Source: Draconibacterium orientale
GTDB lineage: Bacteria > Bacteroidota > Bacteroidia > Bacteroidales > UBA1556
Length of the DNA stretch: 20,688 nt
Direction of reading: 5' to 3'
Assembly (NCBI GenBank): GCA_022736595.1
Contig: DZDC01000037.1
Span: 1-20,688 of the forward strand
The position numbers and the translations under genes were made by a program. Shown piece after piece: positions 1 through 6,349 of this stretch. Numbering within the stretch: position 1 is the first letter of the stretch; every line of letters starts with the position of its first letter. Below the pieces are notes generated by a model. The model worked only from the letters and a program-made list of their open reading frames with translations. It had not been told where the DNA came from and made no database searches.

Positions 1-816
1 CAATACAACCTCAACCTTAGACGGTCTAAATTGAAAATTGTCATGTACTAAATATTTACTGATACAATTGTACACAGATATCTTGATTCAAATACTACAA
101 ACGGAACAAGGTTCTATCCATTAATAGTCCAACCCCAACTTGAAATAAATATAAGTAGTCCAATAGATTCCATCAACTGGAAAACAGAAGAGTTTACTTT
201 TATTGCCAAAGGTGGTGAGCAATACCTTACGATTGGAAGTTTTGGAGAAGTCAGCAAGCTACCTTATAATATTTATCTATTTCTCGACGACATCTCCGTC
301 ATCCCTATCTATCCTGCCAATGCAGGAGATAATAAAAAACTATGCAAAGGCGATAGCATTTTGATTGGAGGTAACAACTATCAAGAGTATGAATACGTTT
401 GGTTTAAAAAAGGAAGTGCGGATACACTTAGCCATCAGGGGCAGTTTTGGGTAAAGCCAGATACTGCAACTACTTACATACTGCATCAATACTATGAAAG
501 CAAATATTTTTCGGCAGATTCGGTAGTGGTGGATGTGAGTTATTCGTATTGCAACAAAGAAAACAGCTTGTTAGTTTTCCCCAATCCAAGCGCAGGCGAT
601 TTTATGTTTCAGATGAAAAACCCAATTAACAGTGAGGTAAGCATAGAAATATTTGACATTCTTGGCAGGAAAGTGAAAGAGAGCAAGTTTACTACCGGCT
701 CATATCGTTCTGATTATCCACTGAATATGACAGGCTTTAGCTCTGGAGCTTATTTTTATTGTTTGAAATACAATGAGGGGAGTTTTTCGGGGAGGTTGAT
801 GGTGGTGAGGAGGTAA
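1..816 (+). pseudogene. 3' remnant of a T9SS-secreted cargo protein gene
   Basis: The frame is open from 52 to the stop at 816 but contains no ATG; the only candidate start is a TTG at 361, in the middle of a domain. Upstream, the frame is closed by a TAA at 49-51. Another frame at 2-31 reads NTTSTLDGL, which looks like the preceding part of the same kind of domain, so a frameshift around 28-34 plus the nonsense codon is likely. The visible protein has a beta-sandwich-like segment with the motif LDDISVIPI common in Bacteroidota surface proteins, a short Ig-like stretch (CKGDSILIGG...YVWFKKG), and a type A T9SS sorting domain from about 571 (LVFPNPSAGDF, IEIFDILGRKV, SGAYFYCL, GRLMVVRR). That domain would direct export through the outer membrane and surface attachment. 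The cargo function cannot be inferred. The gene is also cut by the window edge. I am confident of the sorting domain and less so that the gene is dead. Confidence 0.7.
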
Positions 817-898
817 TCTCTTTACGTCTTTTATCAATTTACAATTTATCTCCATTTTTATTGAAAAAGTAAAGAGTTACTAATCAGTCACAAAATTA

Positions 899-910
899 AG
901 ACCGTTGCAA
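899..910 (+). repeat. AGACCGTTGCAA dispersed repeat, copy 1
   Basis: This is one of three identical, same-orientation 12-mers in the window (others at 2829 and 20604), all outside intact genes. Here it is fused directly to the DUF4143 gene fragment. It resembles the terminal sequence of an insertion sequence, but no inverted partner is visible nearby. The family cannot be assigned from this sequence alone. Confidence 0.5.
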
Positions 911-1252
911 GGCAAAATCTACTTCTATGATTTGGGCATTCGCAACAGTTTGATCAATAATTTTGCCCATCCCGACGACCGAATGGATATGGGGCAACTG
1001 TGGGAAAATTTTCTCATGATGGAACGCCAAAAACACCATCATTACAAAGGCACCCTTGTGAATCGATATTTTTGGAGAACTTACTCCGGTACCGAAATAG
1101 ACCTTGTGGAAGAAATTGACGGCAAGCTCATGGGCTATGAATTTAAATGGGGAAACCGAAAAGTAAGAACCCCAAAAAGCTGGACTGAAACTTATGAGAA
1201 TGCTCAATTTATGGTAGTTAACAAGGATAATTATCAGAGTTTTATTTTATAA
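899..1252 (+). pseudogene. C-terminal fragment of an AAA_14/DUF4143 family ATPase
   Basis: The translated segment starts GKIYFYDLGIRNSLINNF, continues with MGQLWENFLMMERQ and YFWRTYSGTEIDLVEEIDGK, and ends GYEFKWGNRKVRTPKSW...YENAQFMVVNKDNY. This is the characteristic C-terminal (DUF4143, nuclease-like fold) part of a family of ATPases that are usually about 380 residues long; only about 113 residues remain. The P-loop ATPase part and any proper start are missing. The only upstream initiator is a TTG inside the AGACCGTTGCAA repeat, and the frame is closed at 881-883. The homology begins exactly after the repeat, so the 5' part was probably lost through a mobile-element insertion or deletion. 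These ATPases are common accessory genes of unclear role. The fragment is very unlikely to be functional. Confidence 0.8.
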
Positions 1253-1719
1253 TCAAAAAGCAGTACTACTAAATCTAACCTATTTTGAATCAGCTAAAAC
1301 ATTAAATAGTAGCGATTTAAAACTTGAAAACAAGATAACCTTGAATTTTTCTGGTTGCCCCGAAATATTTGAGGTTAATTTTATGGTCGAGCATAATTTT
1401 TTTTTTAAATACTTCTCAATTTAGCCTATTTAAAGTCCGATGATGCAGCAATCAATAGCGATTTATCCCAAAAAACTAAATTAGAACTGCAAGGAAATTA
1501 TCAGCTATAATGTAGCATCTGATGGTTAGAAAGCAATAATATAATTCGATAATGGAGACGTCCTTAAGCCCTAACCTCAGACTTATTCTTAATTTAGGTT
1601 TAAAAAAGCAAAACATAATATTCATAACTTCAAATAGTTACTAAAATAAATATTTTGTGGCTATGTAGCCTATTTTTTTATACTTTTCAGGCTCAAAATC
1701 TTATAACAAATCGTAGTCC
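1253..1719 (+). other. gene-free stretch holding two decayed, related coding remnants
   Basis: No intact gene is visible. Two open segments in different frames resemble each other: 1263-1424 begins VLLNLTYFESAKTLNSSDLK and 1409-1510 begins ILLNLAYLKSDDAAINSDLS. Codon-by-codon they share LLNL-Y, S, SDL, K and L, with conservative changes elsewhere. Neither has a start codon in a sensible place, and both run into stops. This looks like a duplicated or repeat-containing gene that has decayed; I do not recognise its family. From 1511 to 1719 I see only AT-rich sequence, presumably including the promoter of the following oxidoreductase, but no convincing TAnnTTTG element. Confidence 0.4.
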
Positions 1720-2637
1720 ATGGAAACAAAATTTACCAAATTATTAAACATTGAGCACCCCATATTGATGGCTCCAATGTTTTTGGTTTCAAACAAAGAG
1801 ATGCTCAAAGCCGCCATCGACTCAGGTATTTTAGGAGCCATTCCCACTTTGAATTATCGAGACTTGGAACAACTTCGATCTGATATATTGGAGCTAAAGC
1901 AATATTCGGAGGGTAAAAAAGGCACATTTGCTCTGAACCTGATAGTGGTTGGAAATCCCTTTTTCCATGCTCACCTTCAAATCATAGAAGAAACCAAAGC
2001 ACCTGTCGTTATCACTTCACTTGGAAATCCAGATGGAGTTATTTCAAAAGTGCACTCATATGGCGGCATTGTACTGAGCGATATTGTCAATCTAAAATTT
2101 GCAGAAAAAGCGGCAACAGCAGGAGCCGATGGCTTTGTAGTGGTTGGTTGTGGTGCAGGAGGACATGCGGGCAACAATAATTTATTTACCCTCATTCCAA
2201 GTTTACGAAGGTTATACCCAAATATGTTGATTGTGGCCGCAGGAGGTTTGGCCTATGGCGAATCGATGGTTGCAGCTTTAGCATTGGGTGCTGACGGAGT
2301 TTCCATTGGAACGCCCTTTATCACTTGCCGCGAGTCGAAAGTTAGCGCCGAATACAAACAGGCAGTTCTAAATGCTCGCATCGACGATATTGTCTTCACC
2401 CGCATTTTGTCGGGCAAACCCTCTGCAGTTATCAATACCGAGAAATTTCAAGAACTAGAAAAATCATTGCAAAACAACGACATGAACTTTGTTTCAGGCA
2501 TGAAAATATTAAGTAAAGCCGACTATGGCAATGTGTACATGGCAGGTCAATCGGTGGAAGCAATTACTACTGAGACAACCATAGGTGAATGGATTACTGA
2601 ATATATAAAGCGGGCTGAATCGGTTCAATTGAAATAA
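1720..2637 (+). CDS. NAD(P)H-dependent flavin oxidoreductase, nitronate monooxygenase family
   Basis: This is a 305-residue FMN-dependent TIM-barrel protein of the nitronate monooxygenase/2-nitropropane dioxygenase/FabK-like family. The N-terminal HPILMAPMFLVSN (residues 13-25) is the first FMN-contacting strand and loop. GADGFVVVGCGAGGHAGN (135-152) contains the conserved AGGH with His149, at the position of the catalytic base in class I nitronate monooxygenases. IVAAGGLAYG (171-180) and GADGVSIGTPF (190-200) form the phosphate-binding end of the barrel. The length is normal to slightly short. The ATG at 1720 opens directly on the conserved N-terminus, so the start is well supported. The enzyme is cytosolic; in this family it would oxidise nitronates (detoxifying nitroalkanes such as propionate 3-nitronate) or act on another carbonyl or enoyl substrate. 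The substrate cannot be fixed from sequence. It is monocistronic, flanked by decayed DNA and a palindromic element. Confidence 0.88.
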   Translation: METKFTKLLNIEHPILMAPMFLVSNKEMLKAAIDSGILGAIPTLNYRDLEQLRSDILELKQYSEGKKGTFALNLIVVGNPFFHAHLQIIEETKAPVVITSLGNPDGVISKVHSYGGIVLSDIVNLKFAEKAATAGADGFVVVGCGAGGHAGNNNLFTLIPSLRRLYPNMLIVAAGGLAYGESMVAALALGADGVSIGTPFITCRESKVSAEYKQAVLNARIDDIVFTRILSGKPSAVINTEKFQELEKSLQNNDMNFVSGMKILSKADYGNVYMAGQSVEAITTETTIGEWITEYIKRAESVQLK

Positions 2638-2643
2638 GCTTTA

Positions 2644-2771
2644 ATACCGATGTTACTTTCAATATAGTCCAATTTCGACTTCGTCTTATTGGACTATTTT
2701 CAAGTATAATCGGCATTAACCATTGTAAATTTACAAAATAGTTTGGACTATTTTGTAAATACAATTGGTAT
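2644..2771. repeat. 128-bp palindromic MITE-like element
   Basis: The element is bounded by imperfect terminal inverted repeats, ATACCGAT at 2644-2651 and ATTGGTAT at 2764-2771 (one G-T pair). Inside are two hairpins. The first is TAGTCCAAT (2665-2673) against ATTGGACTA (2688-2696), extended outward by CCGAT/ATCGG. The second is a perfect 14-bp stem, 2729-2742 against 2747-2760, with loop TTGG. The word TTGGACTA or its complement occurs three times. This organisation suggests a small non-autonomous mobile element or a folded repeat. It could also stop transcription from the upstream oxidoreductase. It encodes nothing. Confidence 0.6.
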
Positions 2772-2828
2772 AAAAATCGCAAGACGTATGCTCTGCATTG
2801 CTTTAGTCAGTTTGTGTTGAATAATTTG

Positions 2829-2840
2829 AGACCGTTGCAA
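2829..2840 (+). repeat. AGACCGTTGCAA dispersed repeat, copy 2
   Basis: This 12-mer is identical to those at 899 and 20604. It lies between the palindromic element and sucC, with AT-rich sequence on its 3' side. No transposase or inverted partner is seen. The surrounding 2772-3020 contains no gene. Confidence 0.5.
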
Positions 2841-2962
2841 AATTAAAAATTAGCAGAAAACCATGGTTCCTTTTACTTCATCTTCAAAAGCAATAAAAAG
2901 AATGGAACGCAAATAATCTTTACATTTTTTTCATAAAGAAAAAAACAAAAGCAAAAAAAAAC

Positions 2963-2970
2963 TATTTTTG
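2963..2970 (+). promoter_or_regulatory. candidate -7 element for sucC
   Basis: TATTTTTG matches the Bacteroidota TAnnTTTG -7 consensus and lies 50 bases before the sucC start, which would give a leader of about 45 bases. No good TTG -33 element is seen at the expected distance, so the call is tentative. Confidence 0.4.
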
Positions 2971-3020
2971 GGCACTTTAAAAATCAAACCTCAAGAAAAA
3001 CATAAAACACAAATCTTCAG

Positions 3021-4211
3021 ATGAACTTACATGAATATCAGAGCAAAGAAATTTTAAAATCTTATGGTGTATCAGTGCCTAAAGGTTATCTCGCCCTCAC
3101 ACCTGACGAAGCTGTTGAAGCTGCAAAAAAACTCACCGCCGAAACCGGTTACGAAGTATGGGCTGTAAAAGCACAAATACATGCTGGAGGCCGCGGTAAA
3201 GGAGGCGGAGTAAAAATTGCCAAAACCTTGGACGATGTACGTACCCATGCTTCCAATATTTTAGGAATGCATTTGGTGACTCCACAAACCAAAAAAGAAG
3301 GCAAACTGGTTCGCAAAATTTACGTTGAGCAAAACATTTTTTATGATGGACCCAGCCAACCTGCTGAGTTTTACATGAGTGTGATGCTTCACCGCGACAG
3401 TGGTAAAAACATGATTCTATACTCCCCCAAAGGTGGTATGGACATTGAAACTGTGGCCGAAGAAACTCCCGAATTTATATTTACCGAAATCATCGATCCT
3501 AAAGTAGGACTTACCGCTTTTCAAGGACGCCGTATTGCCTTTAACCTTGGACTTGAAGGTAAAGCCTTTAAAGAAATGACCAAGTTTGCCGATGCGCTTT
3601 ACAAAGCCTATGTGGGCAGCGACAGTTCTCTTTTTGAAATCAATCCTGTAGTAAAAACCAAGGACGATCTTATCTATGCCGCTGATGCAAAAGTGGCCAT
3701 CGACAACAATAGCTTGTTTCGCCATGCCAACATCGAAGCCATGCGCGACTTTGACGAAGAAGACCCCATGGAAGTAGAGGCTAGTAATTCGGACCTCAAC
3801 TACGTAAAACTCGATGGAAATGTGGGTTGTATGGTGAACGGAGCCGGATTGGCCATGGCCACCATGGACATCATTAAAATGTCGGGTGGTGATCCTGCCA
3901 ACTTCTTAGATGTGGGAGGTACCGCCAATGCCGAGCGCGTTGAAAAAGCCTTCCGCATTATCCTTAAAGATCCCAATGTAAAAGCTATTTTGGTAAATAT
4001 TTTTGGAGGTATCGTTCGTTGCGACCGCGTGGCCAATGGTATTGTTCAAGCCTACAAAAACATTGGAGAAATTAAAGTTCCCATTATTGTTCGTCTTCAA
4101 GGAACCAATGCCGAAGAAGGCAAAGAAATTATCGACAACAGTGGATTGAAAGTTTTTGGAGCCGTTACCCTTAACGATGCAGCTCAAAAAGTAACCGAAG
4201 TTTTAGCCTAA
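3021..4211 (+). CDS. sucC: succinyl-CoA synthetase (ADP/GDP-forming) beta subunit
   Basis: This is the beta subunit of succinate-CoA ligase, which with SucD interconverts succinyl-CoA and succinate with substrate-level phosphorylation in the TCA cycle (cytosol). The 396 residues match the usual family length. An ATP-grasp domain comes first: MNLHEYQSKEIL at the start, KAQIHAGGRGKGGG (50-63) for nucleotide binding, and LFEINPVV (204-211) plus ADAK (221-224) supplying the Mg ligands. The CoA-ligase domain follows, with GNVGCMVNGAGLAMATMD (267-283), the phosphohistidine-contacting GGDPANFLDVGGTA (289-302) and VNIFGGIVRCD (325-335). The ATG at 3021 begins the canonical MNLHEY motif, so the start is secure. 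No sucD lies next to it; sucC and sucD are often separated in Bacteroidota, so the partner is presumably elsewhere. A terminator follows 24 bases after the stop, making it a single-gene unit. Confidence 0.97.
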   Translation: MNLHEYQSKEILKSYGVSVPKGYLALTPDEAVEAAKKLTAETGYEVWAVKAQIHAGGRGKGGGVKIAKTLDDVRTHASNILGMHLVTPQTKKEGKLVRKIYVEQNIFYDGPSQPAEFYMSVMLHRDSGKNMILYSPKGGMDIETVAEETPEFIFTEIIDPKVGLTAFQGRRIAFNLGLEGKAFKEMTKFADALYKAYVGSDSSLFEINPVVKTKDDLIYAADAKVAIDNNSLFRHANIEAMRDFDEEDPMEVEASNSDLNYVKLDGNVGCMVNGAGLAMATMDIIKMSGGDPANFLDVGGTANAERVEKAFRIILKDPNVKAILVNIFGGIVRCDRVANGIVQAYKNIGEIKVPIIVRLQGTNAEEGKEIIDNSGLKVFGAVTLNDAAQKVTEVLA

Positions 4212-4234
4212 AGAGAGGCTTACTTTATAATTGC

Positions 4235-4267
4235 AAAAAAAGCCTTCCAGCGATGGGAGGTTTTTTT
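4235..4267 (+). terminator. Rho-independent terminator of sucC
   Basis: An A-run leads into CCTTCC (4243-4248), a six-base loop and GGGAGG (4255-4260), followed by seven T. The stem pairs with one G-T and the A-run can pair with the T-run. It sits just after the sucC stop. Confidence 0.75.
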
Positions 4268-4320
4268 ATGCCCAATTACCTCCACGTTCGATCATTGAGA
4301 AATTGTCAATTCTGTTAATT

Positions 4321-4630
4321 AGATTCCTCGCTGCGTTGCTTAATAGCTAATATCGGTAGTTATAATCCTCACTGTGCTCAACGACTATTTCAATGATTGA
4401 TAAGGATTCCTCGCTTCACTGCGTTTCGTTCTGAATGACAAGTAGATAGATAGTTTAAGAGGGAGGAGGTTGGCGGCAAAGCCGCCAACCTCCTCCCTCT
4501 TTTTTGATCCTCAGAGCCTTGTTATTGACAAAGGCTTGTTTACTTTTAGTGGTTTTGTCGAACTTACGTTTCCGAGCATAGCGAGGAATCTAAATTTAGG
4601 GTAATCCCAGCTTCTTGCGCAGCGAGGAAT
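4321..4630. repeat. cluster of REP-like ATTCCTCGCT repeats
   Basis: The word ATTCCTCGCT occurs four times: forward at 4323 and 4406, inverted at 4581-4590 and 4621-4630. Each is followed by short GC-containing sequence such as GCGTTGC, or TCACTGCG leading to GAATGACA. The inverted pairs flank the perfect palindrome at 4457. Related but diverged words (AGATTCCCCGCTGC, TTCGCTGCGCTGC) occur at 20401-20520. Short dispersed palindromic repeats of this kind are common between Bacteroidota genes. The stretch 4268-4668 contains no gene. Confidence 0.5.
4457..4505 (+). terminator. perfect 21-bp hairpin followed by T-run
   Basis: The left arm 4457-4477 and right arm 4481-4501 are exact reverse complements with an AAA loop, rich in GGAGG/CCTCC and GGCGGC/GCCGCC, followed by T to 4505. 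It has the form of a very strong terminator, but sucC already has one 190 bases upstream. It may be a second barrier or part of the surrounding repeat cluster. Confidence 0.6.
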
Positions 4631-4668
4631 GGACATTTTACATAAAGCCACCTGAATACAAACAGAAA

Positions 4669-4707
4669 CAAAAAAAGCGGAAGACAATTGATTTATATCT
4701 TCCGCTT
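4669..4707 (-). terminator. Rho-independent terminator of aspA
   Basis: Read on the minus strand, AAGCGGAAGA (4707-4698) pairs with TCTTCCGCTT (4684-4675) around a 13-base loop and is followed by a T-run. It lies about 20 bases beyond the aspA stop. Confidence 0.75.
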
Positions 4708-4728
4708 GTTACAAATTTATGTTTGAAA

Positions 4729-6135
4729 TTATTGAATGAACTTGGGCTTAATCAGATTTTCAAATTTATACAATTGATCCCACTTTTCTTGGGTAATCAA
4801 TTTGCGCTCCAGTACTGCAATTTGATGAATGGACTTCTTTAGGGTTAAAGCCTCTTTGGCAATGCTTGAGGTAAGTTCGTATCCCAAAATAGGATTGAGC
4901 AAGGTAACAATACCAGCACTATTCATCACCATTTGAGCAGTATGCTCGGCATTGGCCGTGATGCCATCGATGGCTTTTAACCTAAGTGTATCGCAGGCAG
5001 CAGTAAGAAACTGAAGCGAATTGAATAGGCTATATGAAATCACAGGCTCCATCACATTAAGTTGCAATTGACCCGCTTCGGCAGCCATGGTAACGGTAAT
5101 ATCGGCACCGATGACGTAGAAAGCCACTTGATTGACCACTTCGGGAATTACGGGATTTACCTTGCCGGGCATAATGCTACTGCCGGGCTGCATCTGAGGC
5201 AAATTGATTTCGTTGAAACCGCATCGAGGTCCAGAGGAAAGCAAACGAAGGTCGTTGCTAATTTTAGACAATTTCACTGCCGAACGTTTCAAAACTCCTG
5301 AAAGCTGAACGTAAGCCCCAGTATCGAAGGTAGCTTCGATGAGGTCTTCGGCCAGAAGCAGCGGAATGTTGGTAAATCCTATGAGTTTCTTGGTTACCAA
5401 TTCAGGATATTCCTCAGGAGCATTCACACGGGTACCAATAGCGGTGGCTCCCATATTGATTTCACGGATAAGATTTTTGGCGCTATCCACTTGGTTTAAT
5501 TCCTCACGAATGTTGATGCTCCAACCTCTAAACTCGCTTCCCAGACTCATTGGAACTGCATCTTGAAGTTGGGTACGCCCCATCTTAAGTACATTTTTAA
5601 ACTCCTCCCCTTTTCGTTGGAAGGAATCGCTCAGTGCTTTCAAAGCCTCTTTGTAAATATCGAGACGCTTATGCAGCGCAATGCGCAATGCTGTGGGATA
5701 TACATCGTTGGTCGATTGGCTATAATTAACGTGATTATTTGGGTGACAGAAGTCGTATTCGCCTTTTTGATGGCCTAATTTTTCGAGGGCAATATTTGCG
5801 ATTACTTCATTGGCATTCATATTCACAGAAGTTCCGGCGCCGCCCTGAATGGGATCGGTTACAAACTGATCGTGGTATTTGCCAGCAAGAATCTCGTCAC
5901 AAGCAAAAGCAATAGCATCGGCAATGCTTTGATCCATTACACCAAGTTCTGCGTTGGCAAGAGCTGCAGCTTTCTTTACATAAGCTAAAGCATTGATCAT
6001 AAGAGGATAGCTCGAAAGTTTATCTCCAGTGATTTGAAAATTATCCAGAGCTCTTAGGGTTTGAATGCCATAGTATTTATCGTTTGGGATTTCGAGTTCG
6101 CCAAGAAAATCATGTTCGGTACGGGTGGTAATCAT
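4729..6135 (-). CDS. aspA: aspartate ammonia-lyase (aspartase)
   Basis: The enzyme catalyses reversible deamination of L-aspartate to fumarate and ammonia, feeding the TCA cycle or assimilating nitrogen. It is a cytosolic homotetramer of the aspartase/fumarase superfamily. The 468 residues match the family. The N-terminus TRTEHDFLGELEIPNDKYYG (4-23) and the block GHQKGEYDF favour aspartase over class II fumarase. QGGAGTSVNMNANEV (97-111) and SQSTNDVYPT (139-148) are substrate-binding regions. GSSIMPGKVNP (318-328) is the signature loop with the catalytic serine at 319 or 320, and GQLQLNVMEPV follows. The Gly in MPGKVN is a normal variant. The ATG at 6135 gives the canonical N-terminus. The gene stands alone, with its own terminator downstream and a TACTTTTG element upstream, and is divergent from the giant surface protein gene. 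Confidence 0.95.
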   Translation of the reverse strand: MITTRTEHDFLGELEIPNDKYYGIQTLRALDNFQITGDKLSSYPLMINALAYVKKAAALANAELGVMDQSIADAIAFACDEILAGKYHDQFVTDPIQGGAGTSVNMNANEVIANIALEKLGHQKGEYDFCHPNNHVNYSQSTNDVYPTALRIALHKRLDIYKEALKALSDSFQRKGEEFKNVLKMGRTQLQDAVPMSLGSEFRGWSINIREELNQVDSAKNLIREINMGATAIGTRVNAPEEYPELVTKKLIGFTNIPLLLAEDLIEATFDTGAYVQLSGVLKRSAVKLSKISNDLRLLSSGPRCGFNEINLPQMQPGSSIMPGKVNPVIPEVVNQVAFYVIGADITVTMAAEAGQLQLNVMEPVISYSLFNSLQFLTAACDTLRLKAIDGITANAEHTAQMVMNSAGIVTLLNPILGYELTSSIAKEALTLKKSIHQIAVLERKLITQEKWDQLYKFENLIKPKFIQ

Positions 6136-6166
6136 GGTATTTGATTTTTAAAAAATTAATTGGTCA

Positions 6167-6174
6167 CAAAAGTA
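6167..6174 (-). promoter_or_regulatory. candidate -7 element for aspA
   Basis: On the minus strand TACTTTTG matches TAnnTTTG and lies 31 bases before the aspA ATG. No clear -33 element is visible at the expected distance. Confidence 0.45.
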
Positions 6175-6291
6175 AAAATAATGACAACTCTTTTTAAAAT
6201 TATCTATCTACTAAAATCTGTGAAAAAGAAATTAAATGTCAAAACAGGGGAAAAGCAATTATTAAAATCCTTAGTGGCATTGGTTTTTTTT

Positions 6292-6299
6292 TAACTTTG
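6292..6299 (+). promoter_or_regulatory. candidate -7 element for the giant surface protein gene
   Basis: TAACTTTG, followed by TAGCC, matches the Bacteroidota -7 consensus and would give a leader of about 45 bases before the ATG at 6350. A T-rich tract precedes it, and the -33 element is weak. Confidence 0.5.
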
Positions 6300-6349
6300 T
6301 AGCCTTATTCGGAAAATTAAAACCCAAATTTAACAATAATATATTTTAT

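Noticed and set aside
818..876. CTCTTTAC/GTAAAGAG hairpin after the left-edge T9SS remnant
   Set aside because: The 8-bp arms are separated by over 40 bases and no T-run follows, so it is not a credible terminator.
896..1207. Minus-strand open frame of 103 codons
   Set aside because: It is antisense to the DUF4143 fragment, whose + strand translation is clearly the real homology.
899..1720. Accessory or defence island suggested by the DUF4143 ATPase
   Set aside because: Only the C-terminal fragment remains, and no nuclease, methylase, toxin or other partner gene is nearby.
4615..4842. 75-codon + strand open frame
   Set aside because: It covers the aspA terminator hairpin and the antisense of the aspA 3' end, and has no family resemblance.
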